Notes: a model not told the origin generated them from the sequence alone. A stretch of DNA of 64,000 nt from Sneathiella chinensis (GCF_012720115.1 NZ_VNWN01000002.1:124001-188000), one strand, 5' to 3'; shown: positions 1-8,870, counted from the first letter of the stretch. Made by a program: numbers and translations.

Positions 1-71
1 CCAGCAAACCTTTGTGGCCACTCATCGTCGGCAAGGAAAATGTGGCCATCCTGATGAAAGCGGCCCTGTAA
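1..71 (+). CDS. 3' end of an unidentified gene (partial)
   Basis: Only the last 22 codons are visible, in the frame starting at base 3 and ending with TAA at 69-71; the tail reads ...GKENVAILMKAAL. This is too short to assign a family. It lies 25 bases before the TRAP small-permease gene on the same strand, so it is probably part of the same operon. It could be a TRAP component (large permease or binding protein) or another enzyme of the pathway, but nothing in the tail decides this. Confidence 0.55.
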   Translation, partial: SKPLWPLIVGKENVAILMKAAL

Positions 72-96
72 GGCCGAAAGCGGAGAAGGGACACCC

Positions 97-627
97 ATGT
101 CAAGAATGGCCAATCTTGTTGTCACGGCAAGTGACCGGCTCGACCGGATGCTGAGTTCGATCGCAATCGCCTGTCTGGGGTTGATGGTCCTCTTTGTCCT
201 GATCCAGGTGGTGGCGCGATATATTTTCGCGTCGCCGCCCCCCTGGACAGAAGAGGCTGCGCGCTATGCCATGATCTGGCTTGGACTGCTTGGGGCCACC
301 ATCTCTTTCAAAACGAAACTGGATCCGGCGCTTGTCAGTTTTTCCTCTGAAAAGCTGTCGGTCCTGAACGCGGTTGCGGGCCTTTTACGATCCCTGAGTG
401 TCGTAATCTTCCTTCTGCCCATCTTCTGGCATTCATTTGTCGGATTGAACCTGAACCTGCAAAGAGGCTTCCTGTTCCGGCATTGGCATCTGGAGGCCCA
501 TACCTTCGACATGTCAACATTCTGGATTGCCCTTGCCGTTCCCATCTTTGCACTGGCCGTCATCCTGCACGGAATTTCCCGTCTTGTTCTTGCCAGTCGC
601 CATGTGAAAACGGAGAGTCACCAATGA
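97..627 (+). CDS. TRAP transporter small permease subunit (DctQ family)
   Basis: A 176-residue inner-membrane protein with about four hydrophobic segments (roughly residues 22-44, 53-70, 88-110 and 141-162). The stretch from W50 (TEEAARYAMIWLGLLGA) matches the W-x-EE-x2-R-Y-x-WLGxxGA signature of DctQ small subunits. In TRAP systems this subunit works with a large DctM permease and a periplasmic binding protein to take up organic acids with sodium. The large subunit does not follow: the next gene is an amidohydrolase, overlapping by ATGA. DctM must therefore lie upstream of the window or elsewhere. The neighbours suggest an organic-acid or N-acylated acid substrate, which is inference. Confidence 0.88.
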   Translation: MSRMANLVVTASDRLDRMLSSIAIACLGLMVLFVLIQVVARYIFASPPPWTEEAARYAMIWLGLLGATISFKTKLDPALVSFSSEKLSVLNAVAGLLRSLSVVIFLLPIFWHSFVGLNLNLQRGFLFRHWHLEAHTFDMSTFWIALAVPIFALAVILHGISRLVLASRHVKTESHQ

Positions 628-1814
628 GTATCAAGTCTGTCCCGGATGATATCGGTTCAGAGGAATTTGCCAACTGGCTGCAATCCCTGCGCCGGGACAT
701 CCACCGTCATCCTGAAACAGCCTTCAAGGAGGAAAGAACCAGTAATCTGGTGGCCAACCTTTTGGAAAGCTGGGGACTGGTCCTGCATCGGGGGCTTGCC
801 AAAACCGGTATTGTCGCAACGCTGCACGGAAAACGCGGCCCCGGACGAACCATCGGGTTGCGGGCTGATATGGACGCCTTGTTCATTGATGAGAAAAACA
901 ACTTCAAACACAAATCCTGCCAGCAGGGCGTCATGCATGCCTGTGGCCATGACGGCCATACGGCCATGCTGTTGGGGGCCGCCCGCCTACTGGCCAAAAA
1001 CCCGGATTTCAAGGGAACCGTTCAGTTCATCTTCCAACCTGCGGAAGAAAGCGAGGGGGGTGGCCGCGTCATGATCGAAGAAGGATTATTCGATATGTTC
1101 CCCTGTGACGCCGTTTATGCGGTTCATAATGCACCGGGATTGCCAACCGGGGATTTTGCAATCCGGTCCGGTCCCATGCTGGCCGCTGGCGACACCTGGG
1201 AGGTTGAGTTTTCAGGATCGGGCGGACATGGCGCCATGCCCCATACCGCAACGGATCCTATCACCGCTGCCGGTGCCTTTATCAACACCGTTTCCACCAT
1301 TGTCGCCCGAAATGTTCCCTCAAGTGAGGCGGCCGTCCTCAGTATCGGCCATATCCATGCAGGCGATTACAATTCCCCGAATATCATTCCGGGCAATGTT
1401 CTCATTCGGGGGACAGCCAGAAGTTTCACTGCCGAAACACGGGACCTGCTGGAAGACCGACTTCACTGCCTTGCAGATCATAACGCCCGCGCCTTCCAGT
1501 GCGAGGCCGCCTTCAGGTTCATTCGGCGTTATCCGCCGCTCGTCAATCGGCAGGATCAGGTGGACATCGCGGCCCAGGCGGCCCGGCATGTGGCCGGAGA
1601 TGACCGCGTCACCACGGATATAGACCCCATCGGCGGTTCCGAGGACTTCGCCTTCATGCTGGAGGAGGTCCCCGGCGCCTATATGCTGATTGGCAACGGC
1701 CCCGGCCCCTTTGTCCATTCCGATACCTATGACTTCAACGACGACATCCTGTTGACCGGGGTGCGTTACTGGATGGCCCTTGTGAGCATGGAACTTGACG
1801 GACAGACATCATGA
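624..1814 (+). CDS. M20 family (M20D) metallo-amidohydrolase
   Basis: Start chosen at ATG 624, which overlaps the DctQ stop (ATGA) and gives 396 residues, the usual length for M20D enzymes; an upstream in-frame ATG at 483 would lie deep inside dctQ. The metal-site landmarks of hippurate hydrolase/IAA-amino-acid hydrolase relatives are present: RADMDAL (80-86), HACGHDGH (105-112), QPAEE (138-142), H168, and SEDFAF plus a conserved VHS motif near the C-terminus. Family members hydrolyse N-acyl amino acids or related amides in the cytoplasm with two divalent metals. Its overlap with the TRAP subunit upstream and the MmgE/PrpD gene downstream implies one transcript and one pathway. The substrate is unknown. 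Confidence 0.9.
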   Translation: MSIKSVPDDIGSEEFANWLQSLRRDIHRHPETAFKEERTSNLVANLLESWGLVLHRGLAKTGIVATLHGKRGPGRTIGLRADMDALFIDEKNNFKHKSCQQGVMHACGHDGHTAMLLGAARLLAKNPDFKGTVQFIFQPAEESEGGGRVMIEEGLFDMFPCDAVYAVHNAPGLPTGDFAIRSGPMLAAGDTWEVEFSGSGGHGAMPHTATDPITAAGAFINTVSTIVARNVPSSEAAVLSIGHIHAGDYNSPNIIPGNVLIRGTARSFTAETRDLLEDRLHCLADHNARAFQCEAAFRFIRRYPPLVNRQDQVDIAAQAARHVAGDDRVTTDIDPIGGSEDFAFMLEEVPGAYMLIGNGPGPFVHSDTYDFNDDILLTGVRYWMALVSMELDGQTS

Positions 1815-3163
1815 CCAAAACTTGCTCCATGGCAGTAACACTGGGCGACTGGGTTGCTTCAAACTCCCGCCCCCAGTCCGATAGTGCTCGGAAACGAGCC
1901 CTTGCCGCCCTTGCTGACGGGATTGCCTGTATCTTTGCCGGGTCCCGGGATTCGGCGACCGAAACAGTCCTGCAATCCACCCTGCGAAGCCATGGCCGGG
2001 GGGACTGCCTTGTGCTTGGCCACAAGGAAACACTACCTCCGGCAGGAGCTGCTCTGGTCAATGGAACTGCGGCCCATGCCCTTGATTTCGACGACAACTT
2101 CCTGCCCGGGCTGACCCACGCCACGGCGGTGCTGGTCCCTGCCCTGCTGGCGGCCGGACAGGCAACCGACAGCAGTGGCCTGCAAATTCTGGAGGCCTAT
2201 ATGGTCGGCCTTGAACTGCATGCCCGGATCGGGGCACTGGTCAATCCAAACCATTACGAAGCCGGATGGCATGCCACGGCCACAACGGGAACCATTGGCA
2301 CCGCCGGGGCCGTCGCCTCCCTGATAGGGCTGTCAGCCGGGCAAATTACGACCGCCATGAGCATCGCCTTCAGCCTCGCCAGCGGCTCCAAAATCCAGTT
2401 CGGGACGACAACCAAGCCAACCCATGCCGGATTTGCTGCCCATAACGCGGTACAGGCGGCTTTCCTTGCCCGCCACGGCCTTGAAGCCCAGACGAACTTC
2501 CTCACCGGTCAGTGGGGTTTTAGGGACCTGTTCGGAGCGGGGGCCTCAACGCCACCGGAAGAGGCCTTGGCCGGCCTTGGCGCCACATGGGCCATCGAGA
2601 GCCACGGGCTGATGGCCAAAAGGTTCCCCTGTTGCGGTTCTGCCCACAAGGCGCTTGACGCCGTCGAGATGTTGAAACAGGAACACGGTATCAGCCTCGA
2701 CAATATTGAAAAGGTTACCGCCTATCTGCCAACACCGCTTCATCACAATCTGCGCTTTGATACCCCAAAAACGGCAAGCGAGGCCCGGTTCAGTTTTTCC
2801 TATCCCGCCGTCCGGTTGCTCGCCCATGGATATCTGTCACTGGGTCATTTCACGGACGAGGCCGTTCAGGAAGAGGCAATCCGGCAGCATCTTGGCAAAT
2901 TCGTGCGCGAGGACTGTCAGTTTACACCAAAAACTGCGGATTACCCCGTCCGGGCAACCGCAATATTGAAAAACGGCGCAGAGGTAACCACGGAAATCCG
3001 GCATGTTCGTGGCAGCATCGACAGTCCGCTTTCCGACGCTGAAACCCATAAGAAATTTACAGATTGTCTGGCCTGGTCCGGAACATCGGGAAATGAAACC
3101 CTTTATGAAAGGATACAGTCTTTCGACCGCCACACGAATGTAAGCTCCCTGTTCAATCCGTAA
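1811..3163 (+). CDS. MmgE/PrpD family protein
   Basis: 450 residues, the usual MmgE/PrpD size. The N-terminal half is the all-helical PrpD domain, with the family landmarks VNGTAAHALDFDD and AGFAAHNAVQAA visible. The C-terminal half begins after KRFPCCGSAHKALDA. Characterised relatives are 2-methylcitrate dehydratase, cis-aconitate decarboxylase and iminodisuccinate epimerase, so the fold handles di- and tricarboxylates. No prpB/prpC genes are nearby, so a methylcitrate role is not supported. The start overlaps the M20 stop by ATGA and ends a translationally coupled dctQ-M20-PrpD set. The likely role is a dehydratase, decarboxylase or epimerase acting after the amidohydrolase; this is inference. 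Confidence 0.85.
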   Translation: MTKTCSMAVTLGDWVASNSRPQSDSARKRALAALADGIACIFAGSRDSATETVLQSTLRSHGRGDCLVLGHKETLPPAGAALVNGTAAHALDFDDNFLPGLTHATAVLVPALLAAGQATDSSGLQILEAYMVGLELHARIGALVNPNHYEAGWHATATTGTIGTAGAVASLIGLSAGQITTAMSIAFSLASGSKIQFGTTTKPTHAGFAAHNAVQAAFLARHGLEAQTNFLTGQWGFRDLFGAGASTPPEEALAGLGATWAIESHGLMAKRFPCCGSAHKALDAVEMLKQEHGISLDNIEKVTAYLPTPLHHNLRFDTPKTASEARFSFSYPAVRLLAHGYLSLGHFTDEAVQEEAIRQHLGKFVREDCQFTPKTADYPVRATAILKNGAEVTTEIRHVRGSIDSPLSDAETHKKFTDCLAWSGTSGNETLYERIQSFDRHTNVSSLFNP

Positions 3164-3202
3164 CAGGCGCGCAAACCTCCCCTTCAATTTCACACTCTGA
3201 AT

Positions 3203-3232
3203 CAGGCAAATGAAATCTGGTGCATTTGCCTG
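3203..3232 (+). repeat. Perfect 10-bp inverted repeat (stem-loop)
   Basis: CAGGCAAATG at 3203-3212 and its exact reverse complement at 3223-3232 enclose a 10-base loop, 40 bases after the MmgE/PrpD stop. No T-run follows, so it is not a classic intrinsic terminator; it could stabilise the 3' end of the operon mRNA or mark a processing site before the structured RNA downstream. Confidence 0.6.
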
Positions 3233-3315
3233 GTCTGCTGCCGGAAGACCTGATCGGACAAGTGGCGGAAAAAGACACGCACACGCTTGATCCCCCATTT
3301 TACGATCAGGAGTTT

Positions 3316-3488
3316 CAGGAGACAGAAAACCGGTATGACCCGGCCCGAGCCTATAGGGCTGCCGGGTTGGATCTCATGCCACAGTCTCCTGTCTCGGACC
3401 CGCCTGGGAGGAGCGACGTCCCTGAAAGCAGCAACTACCGGGCGTGGTGTTCCAATCGTCGGTCAAGGACACCGCGCCCGTTTTTTTT
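3316..3488 (+). ncRNA. Candidate structured RNA ending in an intrinsic terminator
   Basis: The 338-base gap between the MmgE/PrpD gene and dut has no convincing reading frame, but it folds into a long nested hairpin on the plus strand. CAGGAGAC (3316-3323) pairs with 3384-3391, GGTATG (3332-3337) with 3375-3380, ACCCGGC (3338-3344) with 3361-3367, and AGCC (3348-3351) with 3357-3360. A single-stranded-looking purine-rich segment follows, with a small GGGA/TCCC hairpin, then a terminator. The rod, open region and terminator faintly recall 6S RNA, but I cannot match family motifs. No clear promoter is visible, so it may be a 3'-UTR-derived RNA of the upstream operon. The 5' end is uncertain. 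Confidence 0.45.
3439..3488 (+). terminator. Rho-independent terminator
   Basis: Arm CGGGCGTGGTGTTCC at 3439-3453 pairs with GGACACCGCGCCCG at 3467-3480 (one G-U pair and one bulged base), and eight T residues follow at 3481-3488. It is oriented for plus-strand transcription coming from the TRAP/M20/PrpD operon or the candidate RNA, just before the convergent dut gene ends. Confidence 0.85.
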
Positions 3489-3501
3489 ACCTGCTTACGG
3501 C

Positions 3502-3951
3502 TTATTTGACGCCGGTGGAGCCAAAGCCCCCCGCGCCCCGGTCCGTATCAGACAGTTCCTCAACCTCAACCACGGGAAGATGTCTGTATTCCGCGAATAC
3601 CGCTTGGGCAATCCGTTCGCCATGATTGATCGTGAAAGGGTCTTTCCCAAGATAATAGAGGCCGACCATCACAATGCCCCGATAATCGCAATCGACCGTG
3701 CCGGGACTGTTCGGGATGATGAACTTGTGCTTGAGGGCCATTCCTGAACGGGGCCGGACCTGCATTTCGGTTCCCATGGGGATTTCCACATGAAACCCTG
3801 TTGAAACCAGTTCCAGTTGGCCATGTTCAAAGGTCAGCGGCCCGTCTGGCAGAAAGGCCCGCAGGTCCATTCCGGCGGCCCCGGCCGTGGCATAGGCCGG
3901 CAAGGGAAGATCGCTGTTGCCTTCGGCGCGCTTGAACTTGATTTCAGTCAT
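3502..3951 (-). CDS. dut: Deoxyuridine 5'-triphosphate nucleotidohydrolase (dUTPase)
   Basis: Hydrolyses dUTP to dUMP and pyrophosphate, keeping uracil out of DNA and supplying dUMP for thymidylate. All five trimeric-dUTPase motifs are present: AGMDLRA (26-32), RPRSGMALKH (67-76), NSPGTVDCDYRG (81-92, with the catalytic Asp), GERIAQAVF (111-119) and RGAGGFGSTG (138-147). The ATG at 3951 is preceded by GGGGA at a suitable distance and gives 149 residues, the normal length; a TTG seven codons upstream is less likely. It is last in the minus-strand series ubiE-ubiB-coaBC-dut, about 115 bases after coaBC, an order common in alphaproteobacteria. Confidence 0.97.
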   Translation of the reverse strand: MTEIKFKRAEGNSDLPLPAYATAGAAGMDLRAFLPDGPLTFEHGQLELVSTGFHVEIPMGTEMQVRPRSGMALKHKFIIPNSPGTVDCDYRGIVMVGLYYLGKDPFTINHGERIAQAVFAEYRHLPVVEVEELSDTDRGAGGFGSTGVK

Positions 3952-4067
3952 TCTATTTTTCCCCGTGATCAAGGGTTTACATGGAACGGCGCCGCCTGTC
4001 GGATCGCCCGAAGGCGTCCCGGCCCGGTCTTGGCAAGACCGGCGGAAGGTCGGACACCGTGAATACT

Positions 4068-5276
4068 TTATTTACCGTGAAAGAACTCGGCAATTCGGGC
4101 GGCCAGTGCGGTGGCCACATCCTCTTTCGACATCAGCGGCAGGGTCTGGTTGCCCTCACCGTTCAGGATATGCACCCGGTTGTCATCGCCCCCGAAGGTG
4201 CCCGTTTCCGGGCTGACATCATTGGCGATGATCCAGTCACATTTCTTGCGGCCCAGTTTCAGGCGGGCATTCTCCAGCACATTCTGGGTTTCCGCGGCAA
4301 ACCCGACCACAAGGTTCGGGCGTCCTTCAGACAACTGACTGATGGTTGCCAGAATATCGGGATTTTCCGCCAGCTTCAGGTCCGGCAGGTCGCCGTCCTG
4401 TTTCTTGATCTTCTGGTCCGCAGCAGACGCCACGCGCCAGTCTGCCACCGCCGCGGCAAAGATGGCCGCATCCGCGGGCAAGGCCGCCTCGGTCGCGGCC
4501 AGCATGTCCTTGGCGGATTCCACCTGAACAGAGGTCACGCCCTCCGGTTCGGGCAGGCGGGTCGGCCCTGATACCAGTGTCACCGCCGCCCCCAGCTTGG
4601 CCAAGGCCCGCGCAATGGCGTAGCCCTGCTTGCCGGAGGAACGGTTGGCGATATAGCGAACCGGATCGATGGGTTCATGGGTGGGGCCTGCCGTAACGAT
4701 CATTTTCCGTCCGGCCAGCGGCTTGTTTTCTGCGCCGTCGAAAAACGCCCGGATGGCCGCACAAATGGCTTCCGGTTCCGCCAACCGGCCGGGACCAAAT
4801 TCACCGCAGGCCATATCGCCGTCATCGGGCCCAACCACCAGAACCCCGTCTTTTTTGAGGGTTTCAAGATTTCGCTGGGTGGCCGGATGATCCCACATGC
4901 GCACATTCATGGCCGGGGCAATCATCACCGGGGCATCCGTGGCAAGAAGGGCGGTTGTGGCAAGGTCCGACGCCTGCCCCGTGGCCATTTTCGCCATCAG
5001 GTCCGCGGTTGCCGGGGCCACCACCACCAGATCACTGCTGCGGGACAACTGGATATGCCCCATTTCGGCTTCATCGGTCAGGGAAAAAAGGTCCGTATAA
5101 ACCTTCTCGCCGGTCAGGGCGGATACGGACAGCGGGGTGACAAACTGCTCTCCGCCGCGGGTCAGGATGGCGCGGGTGCGAATACCGCTTTTGCCAAGCA
5201 GACGGATCAATTCCAGACATTTATAGGCGGCAATGCCGCCCCCGATCACCAAAAGAACCGATTTTTGATCTGCCAC
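4068..5276 (-). CDS. coaBC: Bifunctional phosphopantothenoylcysteine decarboxylase / phosphopantothenate-cysteine ligase
   Basis: Carries out two consecutive steps of coenzyme A synthesis. The N-terminal CoaC flavoprotein half shows the catalytic His in EMGHIQLS (H74), PAMN (121-124), and the redox Cys in GDMACGEFGPGRLAE (C157). The C-terminal CoaB half starts around residue 188 with IVTAGPTHEPIDPVRYI and NRSSGKQG, the nucleotide-binding region. At 402 residues it is full length. A 121-base gap separates its start from the ubiB stop, so it may have its own promoter in addition to readthrough; dut follows on the same strand. Confidence 0.97.
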   Translation of the reverse strand: MADQKSVLLVIGGGIAAYKCLELIRLLGKSGIRTRAILTRGGEQFVTPLSVSALTGEKVYTDLFSLTDEAEMGHIQLSRSSDLVVVAPATADLMAKMATGQASDLATTALLATDAPVMIAPAMNVRMWDHPATQRNLETLKKDGVLVVGPDDGDMACGEFGPGRLAEPEAICAAIRAFFDGAENKPLAGRKMIVTAGPTHEPIDPVRYIANRSSGKQGYAIARALAKLGAAVTLVSGPTRLPEPEGVTSVQVESAKDMLAATEAALPADAAIFAAAVADWRVASAADQKIKKQDGDLPDLKLAENPDILATISQLSEGRPNLVVGFAAETQNVLENARLKLGRKKCDWIIANDVSPETGTFGGDDNRVHILNGEGNQTLPLMSKEDVATALAARIAEFFHGK

Positions 5277-5397
5277 TGATCTACCCGCCTGTTTTACTGA
5301 ACTTTTATGGCAACAAAACTAGTAACCCAAACCTTCATCCGCAAGCGAAATATGGCACGGCTTCCCAAGGGAAACCCATGCCTTCATACGGTGCCTG

Positions 5398-7008
5398 TTA
5401 CAGGGTGGTAACCAGAAAATAGGTCAGGACAACCCCGAAAATGACACCAAAGGCAAAAACCGCCCCGCTTGCCGTCGCCGAATTCAGGACCTTTTTCTCG
5501 TTTCCGTCCCGCCCGGACGGGTGCATGTCTTCTTCCAGCCGCGCCAGCAACCGGTCTGACCGGGATACGATATCGGGCATTTTTTTCAGGAAGGTCAGGC
5601 CATCCTGAACGAATTGCGCGGCCTTGGCCTCGGGCCCCATATATTCCCGCATCCAGCCTTCCACCGTGGGATAGGCCACTTCCCAGAAATTGATCCGGGG
5701 GTTCATGCTTTGCGCCACACCTTCGGCTGTCACCATGGTTTTCTGCAACAGAAGAAGCTGGGGCTGGGTTTCCATTTCAAAGGTCTCGGTGATCTGGAAC
5801 AGCTGGACCAGCAGGCGGGCCAGTGAAATCTCGCTGACCGGTTTGCCAAGGATCGGCTCGCCAATGGACCGGCAGGCCTGCGTGAAGGCGTCCAGCGACT
5901 TGTGCGGCGGTACATACCCCGCCTCGAAATGCACCTCGGCGGCGCGCTTGTAATCCCCGGTCAGGAAGGAATACAGCATTTCCGCCATGAACAGACGGGT
6001 TTGCAAATCCATGCGCCCCATGATCCCGAAATCAACGGCGACCAGCTTGCCTTCCTCGGTGACGAACAGGTTCCCGTGATGCATGTCGGCATGAAAGAAC
6101 CCATCCCGCAGCACCTGATTGAGGAACACCCGGATCACAATGGCGGACAGGGCTTCCAGATCATATCCGGCGGCATCCAGCGCCTCGCGGTTGGACAGGG
6201 CGATCCCCTCCACCCGGCTTTGCGTCATGACACGTCGGGCGGTCCGCTGCCAGTCGATGACAGGCACCTCGAACTCAGGATCGCCGGCGAAACTCTCCGC
6301 CATTTCCGAGGCCGCCGCCGCTTCCATGCGCAGATCCATTTCCAACTCGACGGTTTCCGCCAGAATCTCCACCACCTTGATCAGGCGCAGACGGCGGAAC
6401 GCGGGCTGGAACCGGTCGGCCAGCCGGGCGATCCAGAAGAACAGTTCCAGATCCTTTTCAAAGGCCTGTTCAATGCCGGGACGCAAAATCTTGACCGCCA
6501 CCCGGACATCCTCGGTGGTGGTGGCGTCCGGGTCCTCGTCGGTCGGGGCCGGGACGGTGCGCTCAAGGGTGGCGAAATGCACCTGCGCAATAGAGGCCGC
6601 CGCCACCGGTGTCTCGTCAAATGTCTTGAACAATTCCGACAGGGGTTTTTCCAGCTCCTGCTCGACGGTGGCCTTGGCCTCCTCAAACGGGAAAGCGGGC
6701 AACCGGTCGCGAAGATTGGCAAGGTCCTGCACGATTTCCTCGCCCAGCAGGTCCGCCCGGACCGACAGGGCCTGCCCCAGCTTGATGAAACTTGGCCCCA
6801 GTTCCTGCAGCGCCCGGGCCAGTCGTTCACCGCGCCGAAGATGCTTGTAGGACGGAGACCCAATGGCAAAGAGCGGTAGGATTCTGAGGCCGAATTTCAC
6901 ATGGAACGGTGCCGCTTCCATCCCGTCCAGCAGGAACAGCGCGTCATAGCGGGCCAGTGTCCGAACAACAGAAAAAAGCCTGAAAAAGTTGTAAATCCCC
7001 TTGATCAC
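5398..7008 (-). CDS. ubiB: UbiB, ABC1/ADCK-type kinase-like protein of ubiquinone synthesis
   Basis: A 536-residue membrane-anchored atypical kinase/ATPase needed for ubiquinone synthesis. The family KxGQ motif is in FIKLGQALSVRADL (K76-Q79). The kinase-like core includes the ATP-lysine region VAVKILRPG, the HADMHHGNLFV loop and VAVDFGIMGRM. Hydrophobic segments at the extreme C-terminus (about 515-536) match the usual membrane anchor. The start lies nine bases after the ubiE stop, so the two are almost certainly cotranscribed. Its length and order fit alphaproteobacterial UbiB rather than an unrelated AarF homologue. Confidence 0.95.
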   Translation of the reverse strand: MIKGIYNFFRLFSVVRTLARYDALFLLDGMEAAPFHVKFGLRILPLFAIGSPSYKHLRRGERLARALQELGPSFIKLGQALSVRADLLGEEIVQDLANLRDRLPAFPFEEAKATVEQELEKPLSELFKTFDETPVAAASIAQVHFATLERTVPAPTDEDPDATTTEDVRVAVKILRPGIEQAFEKDLELFFWIARLADRFQPAFRRLRLIKVVEILAETVELEMDLRMEAAAASEMAESFAGDPEFEVPVIDWQRTARRVMTQSRVEGIALSNREALDAAGYDLEALSAIVIRVFLNQVLRDGFFHADMHHGNLFVTEEGKLVAVDFGIMGRMDLQTRLFMAEMLYSFLTGDYKRAAEVHFEAGYVPPHKSLDAFTQACRSIGEPILGKPVSEISLARLLVQLFQITETFEMETQPQLLLLQKTMVTAEGVAQSMNPRINFWEVAYPTVEGWMREYMGPEAKAAQFVQDGLTFLKKMPDIVSRSDRLLARLEEDMHPSGRDGNEKKVLNSATASGAVFAFGVIFGVVLTYFLVTTL

Positions 7009-7017
7009 GGTTTTCCC

Positions 7018-7809
7018 CTAGATACGCCAGCCAGAATGAATGGCGGCAATACCCCCGGACAGAAGACGGTATTTGACCTGACCGAACCCGGCTTCCTCGA
7101 TCATGCGCTTGAAGGTCTCCGCGTTCGGGAACTTGCGAATGCTTTCCACAAGATACTGATAGCTTTCCCGGTCTCCCGCCACGGCCTGCCCGATATTGGG
7201 GAGGATTCGAAACGAATAGAAATCATAGAAATCCTTCAGGATCGGCGCCTCGACCGTGCTGAATTCCAGACACATGAAGCGGCCGCCCGGCTTCAACACC
7301 CTTCGTGCTTCGCGCAAGGCCTGCGGAATATCGGTTACGTTGCGAATACCAAAGGCAATGGTATAGGCATCAACGGATTTATCCTCCAGCGGCAGGGCCA
7401 TGGCATCGCCGTTGACCCATTGCAGGCCGTGGATGCGGCCCTGATCAAGCGCCCGGTCCTGCCCGACACTGAGCATGGCATGGTTGATATCCAGAACCGT
7501 GACCTGTCCGTCGCCGCCGATGCGATCCAGAAACCGGAAGGCAATATCGCCGGTGCCGCCAGCCACATCCAGAAGATGCTGTCCCGGACGGGGCATCAGC
7601 CAGTCGATCATGGCGGTTTTCCAAAGCCGGTGCACACCGCCGCTCATGAGGTCGTTCATCAGGTCGTAATTTTCCGCGACGCTGTCAAAGACACCCCGGA
7701 CCAGCCCCGCCTTTTCCGATACCGGAACATCCCGGAACCCGAAATGGGTGCTTTCTTTGTTGCTATCCTCAGGCGTGTCGGATGAGGTCATGACGATCCC
7801 CGTATTCAT
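7018..7809 (-). CDS. ubiE: Demethylmenaquinone/2-methoxy-6-polyprenyl-benzoquinol methyltransferase UbiE
   Basis: SAM-dependent C-methyltransferase of ubiquinone (and menaquinone) synthesis. The UbiE signature [17 protein letters not shown] is at 49-65, SAM motif I ([13 protein letters not shown]) at 79-91, and the second signature [15 protein letters not shown] is present. The start is either ATG 7809 (263 residues) or ATG 7791 (MTSSDTPED); the extra six residues carry no conserved sequence. It heads the minus-strand group with ubiB and diverges from mutM across a 77-base gap that must hold both promoters. Confidence 0.96.
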   Translation of the reverse strand: MNTGIVMTSSDTPEDSNKESTHFGFRDVPVSEKAGLVRGVFDSVAENYDLMNDLMSGGVHRLWKTAMIDWLMPRPGQHLLDVAGGTGDIAFRFLDRIGGDGQVTVLDINHAMLSVGQDRALDQGRIHGLQWVNGDAMALPLEDKSVDAYTIAFGIRNVTDIPQALREARRVLKPGGRFMCLEFSTVEAPILKDFYDFYSFRILPNIGQAVAGDRESYQYLVESIRKFPNAETFKRMIEEAGFGQVKYRLLSGGIAAIHSGWRI

Positions 7810-7886
7810 GAGTTGGAAGTCGATTGCTCTGTTTTGCGCAAATAAGACGATAGCGCAAGGAACAATTTAGGACTAATCTTCGCGCC

Positions 7887-8717
7887 ATGCCAGAATTACC
7901 CGAAGTCGAAACGGTGGTCCGCGGCCTGGAACAGGCCCTGATAGGAGACCGCTTTACCAAAATCACCCTGCGCCGAAAGGACCTGCGCTTTCCTTTCGCA
8001 CCGGATTTCGCCGCCCGCCTGACGGACAAGAAAATTGTCCATCTGGGCCGCCGGGCGAAATATCTGCAAATGACCCTTGAGGATGGCACCGTCATGATCG
8101 GCCATCTGGGCATGTCGGGCAGCTTCCGTATTGATACAGGCCCCGCCCCCGAACCGGACAAGCATGACCACATCATTTTCGAGACCGGGCGCGGCACCAC
8201 GGTTCGCTATCACGATCCCCGCCGGTTCGGCTTCATGCTGCTGACCACCGAGGCGGAACTGGCAACCCATCCCCGGCTTGTCGGGATCGGGCCCGAACCC
8301 CTTGGCAACCAGTTCAACGGGCCCCTACTGGCCGCCAACCTGAAAGGCCGGAAAAGCCCGATCAAGGTGGCCATTCTGGATCAGAAAGTGGTGGCCGGCG
8401 TTGGCAATATCTATGCCTGCGAGGCGCTGTTCCGCTCGGGTATTTCCCCAAGGCGCAGCGCCCATACCATTGCCGGCAAGCGGGCCGAGCGCCTTGCCGC
8501 CGCCATTCAGGATGTGCTGTCAGCGGCCATCCGTTCCGGCGGATCGACCTTGCGGGATTATTCACAGGCCAATGGGGAACTGGGATATTTCCAGCATCAT
8601 TTCCAGGTCTATGATAAAGAAGGAACCCCCTGTCCCACACCGGACTGCCCCGAGACCATCCAGCGGATTGTGCAGGCGGGCCGCAGCACTTTTTTCTGCC
8701 CGAAATGTCAACGCTAG
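7887..8717 (+). CDS. mutM: Formamidopyrimidine-DNA glycosylase (Fpg)
   Basis: Base-excision repair enzyme that removes 8-oxoguanine and formamidopyrimidines and nicks the abasic site. The mature N-terminus PELPEV, with the catalytic Pro and Glu immediately after Met, fixes the start. K58 in GRRAKYLQM, the HLGMSGSF and PRRFG regions, and a C-terminal zinc finger C249-x4-C-x16-C-x2-C274 are all intact. At 276 residues it is standard size. It diverges from ubiE, an arrangement seen in many alphaproteobacteria near dnaA. Confidence 0.98.
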   Translation: MPELPEVETVVRGLEQALIGDRFTKITLRRKDLRFPFAPDFAARLTDKKIVHLGRRAKYLQMTLEDGTVMIGHLGMSGSFRIDTGPAPEPDKHDHIIFETGRGTTVRYHDPRRFGFMLLTTEAELATHPRLVGIGPEPLGNQFNGPLLAANLKGRKSPIKVAILDQKVVAGVGNIYACEALFRSGISPRRSAHTIAGKRAERLAAAIQDVLSAAIRSGGSTLRDYSQANGELGYFQHHFQVYDKEGTPCPTPDCPETIQRIVQAGRSTFFCPKCQR

Positions 8718-8870
8718 GTCTGTTTTCCCCCTGATCACACGCCCGGACGGAGGGCTTAAATTTCTGGACATCGGGAAACAAGCCTAGATAATGACCGCAG
8801 AATTTGTAACCGGTCCCGCATCCGCGCAGGAGGAGCGCGCGGGACTGCCTACAGGAAACAGGAGCGAAAC

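Noticed and set aside
483-1814. Longer reading frame for the M20 gene starting inside dctQ
   Set aside because: The extra N-terminus is translated from the dctQ coding region in another frame; ATG 624 with ATGA overlap gives the expected family length.
3220-3747. Plus-strand open frame after the MmgE/PrpD gene
   Set aside because: The right half is antisense to dut, the left half is built from hairpin arms, and there is no ribosome-binding site or recognisable motif.
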